From Bdellovibrio sp. ZAP7 (lineage in GTDB: Bacteria; Bdellovibrionota; UBA1018; CAIMNF01), in NCBI GenBank assembly GCA_945874535.1, contig CAMCGZ010000016.1, forward strand, positions 1 to 52,022: a stretch of DNA of 52,022 bases, in the 5' to 3' direction. Under the pieces are notes generated by a model. That model searched no databases, was not told the DNA's origin, and worked only from the letters and a program-made list of their open reading frames with translations. Each line of letters begins with the position of its first letter. The stretch's first letter is position 1. Position numbers and translations under genes: made by a program. Positions 33,011 to 41,353 of the stretch are shown here, one piece after another.

Positions 33011-34267
33011 ATGAAGGCGAAAGGTCCAGCACTGATTTTCAGCACCGTTTTCCCCGAGCCATCTTCCTCGGCTGCCGGAGTGCGGCAAATGCAATGGATC
33101 CGCATATTGCTGGAATTCACCGATCGGGTGGTCCTCGCATCGCCCTCGGCGCTCAAGGGTGAACTGGATTGGGGATACCAGTCCATGCCCGAAGGCGTGG
33201 AGCTGATCTCGATCCCCCTCAACGATTGGTCCAGGGTGGAGTGGATCCGTGAACTCGATCCGGCGATTGTTCTATTCGATCGTTTCATCACCGAGGAACA
33301 ATTCGGTCCGCTCGTCCGGGATGCGGTTCCCGGAGCCTTGAGGCTGCTCGAAACCGAGGACCTTCATTTTTTACGAAAGGCGCGTGGAGAGGGGCTGAAA
33401 GGAATGACCCATTTTCAGTCCGAGACTGCCATCCGCGAGACGGCATCCATCCTCAGGTCGGATCACTCCTTTGTCGTGAGTTCCTACGAAGCCCGACTGT
33501 TGAATCGCGAGTTCGGGATCGGACCGGAGGTGGTGGACTGGATTCCCTTCGCATATCCCGATACCAGAGCTGAGGGTGCGAACGAGGATTTCGATGCCCG
33601 ATCCGGTTTTCAATTCATCGGGAACTTCCGCCACGCCCCCAATCTCGACGGAATCCGCTGGTTCAGGAGCGAAATCTGGCCGCTGGTTCGAAAACGTCTT
33701 CCCGGTGTGGAGTGGAAGATTCATGGGGCTTACCCTTCGGCCGAGGTCATGCAATGGCACCGACCCAAGGAAGACGGCATTCGCGTGCTCGGAGGGGTGA
33801 AGAATCTCTCAGATGCTTTTCGCGGAATTCGGGTGAATCTGGCGCCGCTCCGTTTCGGTGCCGGGGTCAAAGGTAAGCTGCTCGATGGATTTCATCACGG
33901 GCTTCCCGCTGTGAGCACACCCGTCGGGGCCGAAGGCTTGATGCGAACCGAAGAAACGTCGGATTTTCCGGGAGTGGTGGTGGAGTCCACCCAAGATTGG
34001 GTGGAGGCTTGTGTTCGTCTCCATGAGGATCGTGAACACTGGTTGGAGTCCCGGAGGCGCGCCCGCTCCTTGATGAGCGAGATCTATTCCTCGGAGAAAG
34101 TGAATCTGCAGTTTCAGAGGCGACTGGCAGAGATTCTTGCCCGGCATGATCGGGGCGAGACCCCACGCTGGATCTCAAGAATTCTCAGGGACGAGTTCCA
34201 AACCGGCCGCAAGTACTTCTCGAAGTGGATTGAGGCGAAAAGCTCGGGCTCAATCCAGAATCGGTAA
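33011..34267 (+). CDS. Glycosyltransferase (GT-B fold, family 4-like)
   Basis: The protein has 418 residues. The C-terminal half has the nucleotide-sugar domain pattern: FIGNFRHAPNLDGIRWF, WKIHGAYPS, a loop ending VRVLGGVKNL (here IRVLGGVKNL), then APLRFGAGVKGKLLDGFHHGLPAVSTPVGAEGL. The Glu/Gly pattern there is that of retaining GT-B enzymes. It likely adds a sugar to LPS, capsule or another surface glycan in the cytoplasm. It is a single gene, divergent from the TPR-gshA operon with a 19 bp gap, and its end overlaps a small convergent gene by 18 bp. Confidence 0.88.
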   Translation: MKAKGPALIFSTVFPEPSSSAAGVRQMQWIRILLEFTDRVVLASPSALKGELDWGYQSMPEGVELISIPLNDWSRVEWIRELDPAIVLFDRFITEEQFGPLVRDAVPGALRLLETEDLHFLRKARGEGLKGMTHFQSETAIRETASILRSDHSFVVSSYEARLLNREFGIGPEVVDWIPFAYPDTRAEGANEDFDARSGFQFIGNFRHAPNLDGIRWFRSEIWPLVRKRLPGVEWKIHGAYPSAEVMQWHRPKEDGIRVLGGVKNLSDAFRGIRVNLAPLRFGAGVKGKLLDGFHHGLPAVSTPVGAEGLMRTEETSDFPGVVVESTQDWVEACVRLHEDREHWLESRRRARSLMSEIYSSEKVNLQFQRRLAEILARHDRGETPRWISRILRDEFQTGRKYFSKWIEAKSSGSIQNR

Positions 34268-34438
34268 GGCTGCTCTGGCCTCCAGAGCAGGAGTCGGAAG
34301 CTGGGCTTTTTTCATGGAGGCTGGACTCCGGTCGGGAGCGTTCCAGTAGCCGAGAGAAATCACCAAGGCACAGATTCCGCCTAAGATGGCGAATCCGGTG
34401 TGGGTGAGGCGAGGGTGTCTCGAGCTGAAAGATCCCAT
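34250..34438 (-). CDS. Small single-pass membrane protein
   Basis: The product has 62 residues with one clear membrane helix (TGFAILGGICALVISLGYW), a short basic N-terminus and a C-terminus rich in Pro/Ala. It lies downstream of trmB on the same strand (65 bp gap). The ATG follows a perfect 9 bp inverted repeat and has no Shine-Dalgarno sequence. Function unknown. Coding is supported only by the helix and frame. Confidence 0.45.
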   Translation of the reverse strand: MGSFSSRHPRLTHTGFAILGGICALVISLGYWNAPDRSPASMKKAQLPTPALEARAALPILD

Positions 34439-34439
34439 T

Positions 34440-34460
34440 CGAATACCGCATCGGTATTCG
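34440..34460. promoter_or_regulatory. Perfect 9 bp inverted repeat in front of the small membrane protein
   Basis: The arms CGAATACCG and CGGTATTCG are separated by CAT. The repeat ends 1 nt before the start codon and is not followed by T on either strand, so it looks like an operator or mRNA hairpin over the start, not a terminator. Confidence 0.45.
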
Positions 34461-34503
34461 GCGCCAATTCTTGAGCGATCTTGTCAGTTATTTAGAGTGG
34501 GAG

Positions 34504-35253
34504 TCAGCGCCGGGGCCGGAGCCGGATGGAATGGATGGGGAGACCGTCTTTGATGAACAGGCGCTCGAACAGGGTGACTTCGGGGATGGTGAGCTTCTTT
34601 GCGTCGGGTTTTCCGGCGTGAAGGTCCCGGGTCATCTCCAGGACTTCCCAAACATCGGTCAGGCGTTCGATCTCACCGAGGATGAATTCGAAGTATTCGG
34701 CGTGATCGGTTTTCAGATGGAAGACTCCGCGGTCCGAAAGGAGGGGGGCAATGGATCGGAGCCAAGCCTCATCTGCGGTGCGGTTCTTCTTTTGCGCCTT
34801 CTTGGGCCAGGGGTCCGGGAAGAACATGTGGAGGAAGTCGATCTCGCCGGGAGCGAACATGAAGGGGAGACGCTCGGCATTGGCCCGAAAGGCGAGGAGG
34901 TTCTTCACCTGGAACTTGGCGGCCTTCTCGGCCATCCTGTAAATCTGTTTGAACTTCCAGTCGATCCCGATGTAGAGGGAGTCCGGATTCTTTTTTGCCC
35001 ACTCGAGGCTCACATGGCCGGCATTGCAACCGATTTCCACGTGCAGGGGGACAATCAGGGGGATGGTGGCGCCGGGATTTTTACCGGCACTGGCGAGAAA
35101 TTGCGCTCTCCAGTTCCCCCGATGGGTCTCAGTATCATGATCGGTCAGCGCGAGCCCCCTGAGAGTCTCAGGAAGGTTCTTCAGCTTGCCCCAGTAGATG
35201 TTCTTGGCGGGGGCATATTGGAATTCAGGGCTGGACACCGAGCGGGACGTCAT
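34504..35253 (-). CDS. trmB: tRNA (guanine-N7)-methyltransferase
   Basis: The protein has 249 residues from ATG 35253. A start at 35334 is possible but would lie within the flagellin terminator hairpin. TrmB features: VEIGCNAGHVSLEWAKKNPDSLYIGID (SAM site), FPDPWPKKAQKKNR (active-site loop) and HLKTDH. It methylates G46 in the tRNA variable loop. The N-terminal 45 residues are extra compared with typical members. A weak TTTACA-17-TATCCC sequence (35265-35293) could be its promoter. Confidence 0.92.
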   Translation of the reverse strand: MTSRSVSSPEFQYAPAKNIYWGKLKNLPETLRGLALTDHDTETHRGNWRAQFLASAGKNPGATIPLIVPLHVEIGCNAGHVSLEWAKKNPDSLYIGIDWKFKQIYRMAEKAAKFQVKNLLAFRANAERLPFMFAPGEIDFLHMFFPDPWPKKAQKKNRTADEAWLRSIAPLLSDRGVFHLKTDHAEYFEFILGEIERLTDVWEVLEMTRDLHAGKPDAKKLTIPEVTLFERLFIKDGLPIHSIRLRPRR

Positions 35254-35306
35254 GTGGACATGGGGGATAACTCGATTGCGCACGCTTGTAAAGCTTTCAC
35301 CTGACA

Positions 35307-35342
35307 AACGGGGTGGGCACTCGAGGGAGTGCACACCCCGTT
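35307..35342 (-). terminator. Hairpin terminating the flagellin transcript
   Basis: A 16 bp stem with one mismatch (35307-35322 with 35327-35342) and a 4 nt loop, 65 nt past the flagellin stop. The T-run on the minus strand is weak (GTTTGTC), but stem strength makes it a likely terminator or mRNA end stabiliser. Confidence 0.6.
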
Positions 35343-35407
35343 CATCGAGGTGTGCGTATCATGAGTCATCCGGACTCATTTCCCTATGAAGTCTTGCGCT
35401 CGGGTCC

Positions 35408-36241
35408 TTAGCCGAGAAGTTTGAGGACCTGTTGCGGATTCTGGTTCGCTTGCGAAAGAACCGAGATTCCGGCCTGAGACAGGATGTTGGACTTCGTCAG
35501 TTCCGAAGTCTCAGCAGCCATGTCCGTGTCCCGGATCCGGGAGCGGGCGGCGTCGAGGTTCTCTTTGTAGGTCGAGATATTGTTGATGGTCGACTGGAGG
35601 CGGTTCTGGAGGGCGCCCAGAGCTGAGCGGTTTTCGTTCAGCTTGGTCAGAGCATCGTCGAGTTTGGCGAGGTTGTTCTGAGCGTCCACTTTGGATCCGG
35701 TGGTGATCCCCTCGATACCGAGGGCGCCGACCGTGATATTCTGCTGGTTGGAGTCGATCACGAGGCGGTCTTCCATCGGATTGTTGTTCAATCCGACTTG
35801 GAGCTCGAGTTGTGGAGCGGAGCCGTTCAGGAGCTTGGTTCCGTTGAATTCGGTGGTGACGGCGATCCGGTCGATTTCAGACCGGAGTTGCTGCACTTCC
35901 TTATCGATGAAGCCGCGTTCTTTGTCACCGATGGTGTCAGAAGCCGCTTGGATCGACAGTTCGCGCATCCGGACGAGGATGTTGGAAACTTCGTTGGTGG
36001 CACCTTCCGCCACTTGGATCAGGGAGATCCCGTCTTGGGCGTTTCGGTTTGCCTGGCCGAGGGAGCGGGTGTTGGCGCGAATCCGTTCGGAAATCGCGAG
36101 TCCCGCCGCATCGTCACCGGCGCGATTGATTCGGGTGCCGGAAGAGAGGCGCTCGAGAGAGCTCTCTTGTGTTCGTCTGTTTTGGTCGAGGTTGCGCTGG
36201 GCAACCATGGCTTGGATATTGGTATTGATACGCAGACCCAT
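35408..36241 (-). CDS. fliC: Flagellin
   Basis: The protein has 277 residues, a short flagellin with the conserved N-terminal ([46 protein letters not shown]) and C-terminal ([34 protein letters not shown]) coiled-coil D0/D1 parts and almost no variable D2/D3 domain. It polymerises into the flagellar filament. A strong AAAGGAG site precedes the start, and a sigma-28-type promoter lies about 92 bp upstream. The closest match I can recall is the flagellin set of Bdellovibrio. Only one flagellin gene is in the window. Confidence 0.97.
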   Translation of the reverse strand: MGLRINTNIQAMVAQRNLDQNRRTQESSLERLSSGTRINRAGDDAAGLAISERIRANTRSLGQANRNAQDGISLIQVAEGATNEVSNILVRMRELSIQAASDTIGDKERGFIDKEVQQLRSEIDRIAVTTEFNGTKLLNGSAPQLELQVGLNNNPMEDRLVIDSNQQNITVGALGIEGITTGSKVDAQNNLAKLDDALTKLNENRSALGALQNRLQSTINNISTYKENLDAARSRIRDTDMAAETSELTKSNILSQAGISVLSQANQNPQQVLKLLG

Positions 36242-36332
36242 GGATTTTCTCCTTTATACATAGGTTATTCATCCATGAGTTTTTCGTGATCCTTCACGAT
36301 GCCGAGCAGTCCAAGAATCGCCCGACACACTC

Positions 36333-36359
36333 CTATCGTCAGTGGAGTTTTTGACTTGA
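36333..36359 (-). promoter_or_regulatory. Sigma-28 (FliA)-type flagellin promoter
   Basis: TCAA (36356-36359), N15, GACGATAG (36333-36340) on the minus strand, against the consensus TAAA-N15-GCCGATAA. It implies a FliA-type sigma factor and a 5' leader of about 80 nt. Confidence 0.65.
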
Positions 36360-36527
36360 GGAAAAAAGTGCAGGTATTTCAAGCACTTATATCCGATCAA
36401 AGCAGTCGGGAATTTTAAATGATTGAAATCATGATGTAAATTAACGCGCGGGGTGACGCTGGTGCGTTCAAAAAAAATAAGAACGGGTGAATTTTTCCGC
36501 TCAAGTCGCGCTCTTCGTGGCCGAAAG

Positions 36528-36557
36528 TTGGCCCTTTTTCTGTGGATCTGATAGAAA
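36528..36557 (+). promoter_or_regulatory. Sigma-70-like promoter giving a leaderless bolA-grxD mRNA
   Basis: TTGGCC (36528-36533), 18 bp, TAGAAA (36552-36557), then 6 nt to ATG 36564. No Shine-Dalgarno sequence is present. Confidence 0.42.
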
Positions 36558-36563
36558 ACCCGC

Positions 36564-36815
36564 ATGACTCCAGATCAATTGAAGGCTCGTATCGAGCAGT
36601 TGCACCCGGAAACCCGCGTTCAGGTCACCGATCTGACCGGCACCATGGACCATTATCAAGTCACCGTGGTGAGTCCCGCTTTTCAGGGCAAGATGATGGT
36701 GGAGCAACATCAGATGATCATGGGTCTGTTGAAGGCTGAAATCGATACCGAGGAAGTCCACGCTCTTTCGATGAAGACCTTCACACCTGAACAATTCGCC
36801 AAATTCGGAGGATAA
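36564..36815 (+). CDS. bolA: BolA-family protein
   Basis: The protein has 83 residues, the size of short BolA/IbaG proteins. The class II KH-like core has the conserved segment HYQVTVVSPAFQGKMMVEQHQMI and the C-terminal EVHALSMKTFTPEQF. BolA proteins bind monothiol glutaredoxins through a shared [2Fe-2S] cluster. Here the partner gene follows with a 1 bp overlap (TAATG), which makes the pairing very likely. The start is leaderless-type. Confidence 0.93.
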   Translation: MTPDQLKARIEQLHPETRVQVTDLTGTMDHYQVTVVSPAFQGKMMVEQHQMIMGLLKAEIDTEEVHALSMKTFTPEQFAKFGG

Positions 36816-37135
36816 TGAACATGGCACACACGCTCGTTCCTGAAGTCGACAAGCTCGTAAAGAACAATGAAGTGGTGATCTACATGAAGGGATCGCCTGA
36901 TTTCCCCATGTGTGGTTTTTCCGCACGTGCTGTTGCTGTTCTGAAGGCCGCAGGCGCCTCCAAGCTCGCATCCTTCGACGTCCTCTCTGACGATGACATG
37001 TGGACGGCCCTCGAAGAATACACCCAGTGGCCGACTGTGCCTCAGATCTTCATCAAGGGGAAATTCGTCGGGGGTTGCGACATCGTGAGCGAGATGTTCG
37101 AGCGCGGCGAACTCCAGGAAGTCCTGAAGGCCTGA
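36815..37135 (+). CDS. grxD: Monothiol glutaredoxin (Grx4 type)
   Basis: The protein has 106 residues with the CGFS active site at C33, the preceding VVIYMKGSPDFPMCGFS block and the glutathione-binding WPTVPQIFIKGKFVGGCDI region. It assembles a glutathione-ligated [2Fe-2S] cluster and delivers it with BolA, so glutathione from the gshA operon is its natural ligand. ATG 36815 overlaps the bolA stop by 1 bp; ATG 36821 is an equally possible start that removes two residues. Confidence 0.96.
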   Translation: MNMAHTLVPEVDKLVKNNEVVIYMKGSPDFPMCGFSARAVAVLKAAGASKLASFDVLSDDDMWTALEEYTQWPTVPQIFIKGKFVGGCDIVSEMFERGELQEVLKA

Positions 37136-37142
37136 TCGTCAC

Positions 37143-38129
37143 TCACCAACGACTTTTGAGCGGAATGATCTCATCGATGTGTTTGGCATCGAGGAGGAGC
37201 ATGCACAAACGGTCGACTCCCATGGCAATTCCGGAGACCGGTGGCATCTGCCCCACGGCCTCGAGGAGTTCCTCGTCCATAGGGGATTCAGGAATCGACT
37301 CTCCGTAGGTGTCTCGTCTGATCTTCTGGTCTTTCTCGAAATTGACTCTCTGCTTTTGCGGATCACGGAGTTCGTCGAACGCGTTGCCGAGTTCCATCCT
37401 GCCTGCATAGGCCTCGAAACGGTTGGCCCACATAAACCCGGTTTCGTCTGGCACAGGATTGCAAAGTGAGGACTGGCTGAGCGGATAATGAGTCACGAAA
37501 AACAGTTCGTCGTGCGGAAGACGCGGTTCGACGCAATTCAACCAGAGCTTGAAGTAAAGATCATCCCAAGATTCGTTCGGATCGGAGAGGATTCCGGATT
37601 TGCGGCAGACCTCATGGAGGGACGCCGGCGTGAGATGGGTACGAAGGTCGATTCCGGCATGTTCCAGAAACGCGTCCACCACCCGGATACGACGCCAGGG
37701 GCGGTCTGTCGAATAAACATTTCCGGCATGCGTGAATCGATCCGCTCCATGGAGCTTTTTGCAAAGGTACCGCACCAGCGCTTCGACCCTTTCCTGGAGT
37801 CCCTCGAGTGGAAGTCCCGCCTCATAAAACTCCAGCATGGTGAATTCAGGATGATGCTCGGGAGACTCGGGCTCGTCCCGAAAGGAAGAACAAATCTGGA
37901 AGATACGATTCATTCCCTTTGCCAGGAGCTTTTTCATGGCGAATTCAGGAGAGGTAGGAAGAAACACCGTTACTTTACCGGCTTCGCGTTTGATTTGAAC
38001 GGGCTTTAAGTGAGGTTCCATTCCAGGACTGATCACAAGCAGGGGAGTGCGGGTTTCGGTGTAGTCCAGGTGCCAAAAGAAATCCCGGATCGCCCGCTCC
38101 ACCTCGAACCTTTTTTTCCATAGTTCCAT
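37143..38129 (-). CDS. epmA: Elongation factor P-lysine ligase EpmA (GenX)
   Basis: The protein has 328 residues from ATG 38129, which has an AAGGAG site; the longer frame from 38210 lacks one. It is a class II lysyl-tRNA-synthetase-like catalytic core without the anticodon domain: motif 2 FQICSSFRDEPESPEHHPEFTMLEFY and motif 3 SGIAMGVDRLCMLLL. EpmA attaches (R)-beta-lysine to EF-P. The partners EpmB and EF-P are not in this window. It converges on grxD with a 7 bp gap. Confidence 0.93.
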   Translation of the reverse strand: MELWKKRFEVERAIRDFFWHLDYTETRTPLLVISPGMEPHLKPVQIKREAGKVTVFLPTSPEFAMKKLLAKGMNRIFQICSSFRDEPESPEHHPEFTMLEFYEAGLPLEGLQERVEALVRYLCKKLHGADRFTHAGNVYSTDRPWRRIRVVDAFLEHAGIDLRTHLTPASLHEVCRKSGILSDPNESWDDLYFKLWLNCVEPRLPHDELFFVTHYPLSQSSLCNPVPDETGFMWANRFEAYAGRMELGNAFDELRDPQKQRVNFEKDQKIRRDTYGESIPESPMDEELLEAVGQMPPVSGIAMGVDRLCMLLLDAKHIDEIIPLKSRW

Positions 38130-38218
38130 TGTCACTCCTTGCAACACCCTGTTGAAGCATTCTGCAACACCCGAAGGGTGTGAGGGGGGTGGTTGGGTCT
38201 TATCGGGCACCTGGTGCC

Positions 38219-38233
38219 TGGCATGCTTCCTGC
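38219..38233 (+). promoter_or_regulatory. Sigma-54-type promoter for the small cationic secreted protein
   Basis: TGGCAT, five bases, CTGC, with the GG and GC pairs spaced exactly as in the -24/-12 consensus TGGCAC-N5-TTGC. The start would be near 38245. An NtrC-type activator is encoded 1.8 kb downstream. Confidence 0.55.
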
Positions 38234-38297
38234 CTTATGTGGCCATGGGGGAATTCAAAGATTCCTTTTCAACATCAACCCCATTCAGGAGACTACC

Positions 38298-38498
38298 ATG
38301 AAACTGCTTTCTGTTATCGCTCTCGTCATGTTCACTTCAGTGTCCGCCTTCGCAGACGATGCCGCCCCGGCGGCAGCTCCTGCAGGTGAATCCGCAGCGG
38401 CTGCTCCGGCCGCCGAGGCTCCCGCTGCCCCCGCTGAAAAAGCCGGTAAAAAGGCTAAAAAAGCCAAGCGCGTGCGCAAGCACAAGAAGTCCCACTGA
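38298..38498 (+). CDS. Small secreted Ala/Pro-rich protein with a basic tail
   Basis: The product has 66 residues from ATG 38298 with a CAGGAGA site. A signal peptide (MKLLSVIALVMF... ending near AFA) is followed by an Ala/Pro-rich stretch and a Lys/Arg tail (GKKAKKAKRVRKHKKSH). It is short, flexible and strongly cationic, suited to binding DNA, LPS or teichoic-like polymers outside the inner membrane. It has its own sigma-54-like promoter and its own strong terminator, so it is a monocistronic, regulated gene. No known family. Confidence 0.75.
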   Translation: MKLLSVIALVMFTSVSAFADDAAPAAAPAGESAAAAPAAEAPAAPAEKAGKKAKKAKRVRKHKKSH

Positions 38499-38522
38499 GT
38501 TTTTTGTCAGTGACGCATAGAG

Positions 38523-38554
38523 GCGGGCTCCGGAAGCGGAGCCCGCTTTTTTTT
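38523..38554 (+). terminator. Rho-independent terminator after the small cationic protein
   Basis: A perfect 10 bp GC-rich stem (38523-38532 with 38537-38546), a 4 nt loop and eight T at 38547-38554. The T-run overlaps the first bases of the next promoter. Confidence 0.95.
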
Positions 38555-38581
38555 GGAGTGATCACGGGAGTGTGATAGCGT
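38553..38581 (+). promoter_or_regulatory. Sigma-70-like promoter for the two-component/cell-wall operon
   Basis: TTGGAG (38553-38558), 17 bp, TAGCGT (38576-38581), then 7 nt to ATG 38589. The same spacing recurs at other leaderless-type starts. Confidence 0.4.
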
Positions 38582-38588
38582 TTTGATG

Positions 38589-40007
38589 ATGGGTTGGCGG
38601 GCTATTCTGAAATATTTCAATCACTTGGAGTTGCAGGGGAAGGTCAGTCTCATTCTGATCTCTGTGATCTTCCCGGTTTCCATTCTTCTCGGGCTGGCTC
38701 AGTCGAGCGTGGTGGAACCCTTGCTCCAGGAAGAGATCCGTCAGGTCGGGATTTCCTTTGCTCAAAATCTCGCCTCCCAGATCGAGTCCCAGCGCCTGCT
38801 TTCAAAAACCAATTCAGCTCAGATCATCAGCGATAAGATCCAGAGCATGGTTTATTCGCAGCCCGGGATCATTCGAGTCGATGTGATCGGAAGGAAACCG
38901 AATAGCAGTGACTTGTATTTCATCGCTTCCAACGTCGAGGACTCAGAGAATCAGGCTCCGACCGATATTCTGATCGGGGATCAGACCAGTGCCCGATTGG
39001 AAGAAGAAGACGAACTTCCCGTCTGGAATATCCTCCATCCGGTGAAGTCAGGTAATGACCGTGCCATGATCCGCGTGCTCGTATCCCTCCGGTTTGTGAG
39101 CGGAATCCAGGTGCTGATTCACCGGATCAATCTGATCGCAGCCATTTTGAGCACAGTCCTGCTGATCCTGGTTCTTTCGTTCCTATTGAAACGGACGATC
39201 GAGAACGAGAGACAATTGAAGGTGGCCCAAGAGAGCAATGCGGCTCTCTCCGGAAGACTCCAGGAAACCCAACAAGCCTTGATTCAGACCGAAAAACTCG
39301 CTGCAATGGGGCAGCTGACTGCGAGCTTCGCGCACGAGATCGGCACTCCGCTGAATGCGATCGGGGGGCATTTGCAGCTTCTGGAGATGGGGCTCGAAAA
39401 GCAAGTGGCCGATGAGGTCAAGGGAGGCATTCGTGAGCGGATGGGGATCATCACCGGTCAGCTCCGCAAAATCGAGGACATTGTGAAAGGGTTTCTTCAG
39501 ACCACCAAGAAGCCCATTGCACGTCAATTATCGACAGTGGAGATTCGGGATCTGGTACGGAATGTCCTGGCCCTGGTGGAGCCGACCTTTTCGCGGCACG
39601 GAATTGCCTGTCAAACCGTTTTCGGAGCCAATTCAGAAAGGGTGGAGGTCGTCCCACTCGAGATCGAGCAAGTGATTTTGAATCTGATCAACAATGCGAT
39701 CGATTCCATGCGAGACCGGGATACCGGATCGGTTTTGGACCTTGGCATCCGGACTTGGAATGAGAACGATCCCGGACGCGTGGTGCTGGAGATTGCGGAT
39801 ACCGGTACAGGCATTCCAGCCGAGAATTTAAAACAGGTGTTCAAGCCTTTCTTCACAACGAAAATCGACGGTGCCGGTCATGGTCTCGGTCTGTCGATCT
39901 GCCAGCAAATCATCCGGTCTTACGGAGGAGAAGTGACGGTGGAATCCGAGTGGGGTACGGGAACCAAGGTCCGGGTATCGATCCCGGTAGCGGGGAGGAT
40001 TTCATGA
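38589..40007 (+). CDS. Membrane-bound sensor histidine kinase (NtrB-like class)
   Basis: The protein has 472 residues from ATG 38589; ATG 38586 and TTG 38583 lie in the same frame. Two membrane helices (about 20-38 and 180-200) enclose a periplasmic sensor region of 140 residues. A coiled linker and the phosphoacceptor H249 in FAHEIGTPLNAIGGH follow, then NNAIDS, ADTGTGIP and GHGLGLS ATP-binding boxes. The next gene, an NtrC-type regulator, overlaps by ATGA, so the two form a pair. The signal is periplasmic and unknown; cell-wall genes later in the operon hint at envelope sensing. Confidence 0.93.
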   Translation: MGWRAILKYFNHLELQGKVSLILISVIFPVSILLGLAQSSVVEPLLQEEIRQVGISFAQNLASQIESQRLLSKTNSAQIISDKIQSMVYSQPGIIRVDVIGRKPNSSDLYFIASNVEDSENQAPTDILIGDQTSARLEEEDELPVWNILHPVKSGNDRAMIRVLVSLRFVSGIQVLIHRINLIAAILSTVLLILVLSFLLKRTIENERQLKVAQESNAALSGRLQETQQALIQTEKLAAMGQLTASFAHEIGTPLNAIGGHLQLLEMGLEKQVADEVKGGIRERMGIITGQLRKIEDIVKGFLQTTKKPIARQLSTVEIRDLVRNVLALVEPTFSRHGIACQTVFGANSERVEVVPLEIEQVILNLINNAIDSMRDRDTGSVLDLGIRTWNENDPGRVVLEIADTGTGIPAENLKQVFKPFFTTKIDGAGHGLGLSICQQIIRSYGGEVTVESEWGTGTKVRVSIPVAGRIS

Positions 40008-41353
40008 GAATATTGGTGGTCGATGACGATCAGGTGACCTTGAACATGTTGAAAGAATTCCTCGAATCCCGTGATTTTGAGGTGACGCTGGCATCGGGCC
40101 CGGTCGAGGCGGTGGCGGCAATGATGCGTTCTCCGGTTCCGCTGGTTCTTAGCGATATCAAGATGGGCGAGTCCGATGGATTGTCACTTTTGTCCGAGCT
40201 TAAAAAATCATCGCCTGCTCTAGTCATGATTCTGATGACGGGTTTTGGAAGTATGGAGGGAGCTATCGAGGCGATTCAAAAGGGTGCCTTCGATTACATC
40301 TCAAAGCCATTCGATTTGAACCGTCTTCTGGCCCTTCTGAACAAGGCGGTCGCGCATATCCGGAATCTCGAGACCGATTCAGTCAAGGGGGTTCAACCGG
40401 AGGTCGGGCTCGAGACCCCGCGATTGTTAATCGGGAGTTCGCCCGGGATTGTCGAAGTCTACAAAACCACCGCGCGCGCCACGCTTTCTTCCAGTACGGT
40501 GCTCATTCACGGGGAGAGTGGTACGGGTAAAGAGTTGGTCTCACGCGCCATTCATCAGAACAGCGCAAGAAAAAATGGCAGATTTGTAGCGGTCAATTGC
40601 GGAGCCCTCACGGAGTCCCTGCTCGAGAGCGAGCTTTTCGGTCATGTCAAAGGATCCTTTACCGGAGCCCAAATGGACAAGATGGGGCTCTTTGAGGAGG
40701 CCGATGGCGGGACGCTCTTCTTGGATGAGGTTGGCGATGTTTCTCCGGGGCTCCAGGTGAAACTCCTGCGGGTCCTTCAGGAAGGAGAGATCAAGCCGGT
40801 CGGTTCTCAGAAGTCGGTCAAAGTGGATGTTCGAATCGTAGCGGCCACGCACCGGCACCTCGAGGACATGGTCCGTTCTGGAAAGTTCCGTGAGGATCTT
40901 TACTACCGTCTGAAGGTGATCGAGATTGAAATCCCGCCGCTCCGTGACCGCAAGGAAGATATCCCCGAGCTGGCACGTGTGTTTCTGAAAAAGTACGCCG
41001 TGAAACTTGGTAAAAATGTCCGCGATATTTCGCGAACTGCCATGGATCGGCTGATGCAGCACTCCTGGCCCGGGAATGTTCGGGAGCTTGAACACCAGAT
41101 CGAACGGGCTGTTGCGATGACGGGCTCCGGAATTCTCTCCGAGGATGACTTCGATTTTATGGAATCTCCACTGCCTGTCCAGGCTGATACCGGAGACGCG
41201 AAGTCGCTCGAGTCGATGGAACGCGAACACATCCTCCGAGTGCTGAAGGAGACGGACTACAACAAGTCAAAGGCGAGTGAGATTCTCGGGATCGACCGGG
41301 CGACTTTGTACCGTAAAGCACAGAAATACGGGATAGCATTGAAAAGTGAATGA
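40004..41353 (+). CDS. NtrC-type sigma-54-dependent response regulator
   Basis: The protein has 449 residues. A receiver domain (1-120) has phosphoacceptor D51 and K101. The AAA+ domain has Walker A GESGTGKE (170-177), GSFTGA (217-222, in place of GAFTGA, a common variant) and Walker B LFLDEVGD (238-245). A Fis-type helix-turn-helix closes the C-terminus (NKSKASEILGIDRATLYRKAQ). Phosphorylated by the upstream kinase, it should drive open-complex formation at sigma-54 promoters, the nearest candidate being 38219. Its 3' end overlaps the Nudix gene by 8 bp. Confidence 0.96.
   Translation: MRILVVDDDQVTLNMLKEFLESRDFEVTLASGPVEAVAAMMRSPVPLVLSDIKMGESDGLSLLSELKKSSPALVMILMTGFGSMEGAIEAIQKGAFDYISKPFDLNRLLALLNKAVAHIRNLETDSVKGVQPEVGLETPRLLIGSSPGIVEVYKTTARATLSSSTVLIHGESGTGKELVSRAIHQNSARKNGRFVAVNCGALTESLLESELFGHVKGSFTGAQMDKMGLFEEADGGTLFLDEVGDVSPGLQVKLLRVLQEGEIKPVGSQKSVKVDVRIVAATHRHLEDMVRSGKFREDLYYRLKVIEIEIPPLRDRKEDIPELARVFLKKYAVKLGKNVRDISRTAMDRLMQHSWPGNVRELEHQIERAVAMTGSGILSEDDFDFMESPLPVQADTGDAKSLESMEREHILRVLKETDYNKSKASEILGIDRATLYRKAQKYGIALKSE

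Larger units (their letters stand above)
36242..36563. other. Flagellin-bolA intergenic region (322 bp)
   Basis: This is the only gene-free stretch over 300 bp. It holds the flagellin ribosome site and sigma-28-like promoter on the minus side, an AT-rich block around 36360-36445, and the leaderless-type bolA promoter on the plus side. Apart from these, I see no RNA gene or repeat. Confidence 0.7.

Noticed and set aside
34471-35304. 277-codon frame antisense to trmB
   Set aside because: trmB on the other strand has the SAM and FPDPWPKK motifs, and this frame has none.
35254-35334. Longer trmB start at 35334
   Set aside because: It would lie inside the flagellin terminator hairpin and adds residues without similarity to the family.
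38141-38172. Direct repeat GCAACACCC (38141 and 38164) and small hairpin before epmA
   Set aside because: Two 9 bp copies only, no T-run and no operator-like symmetry, so no function can be supported.
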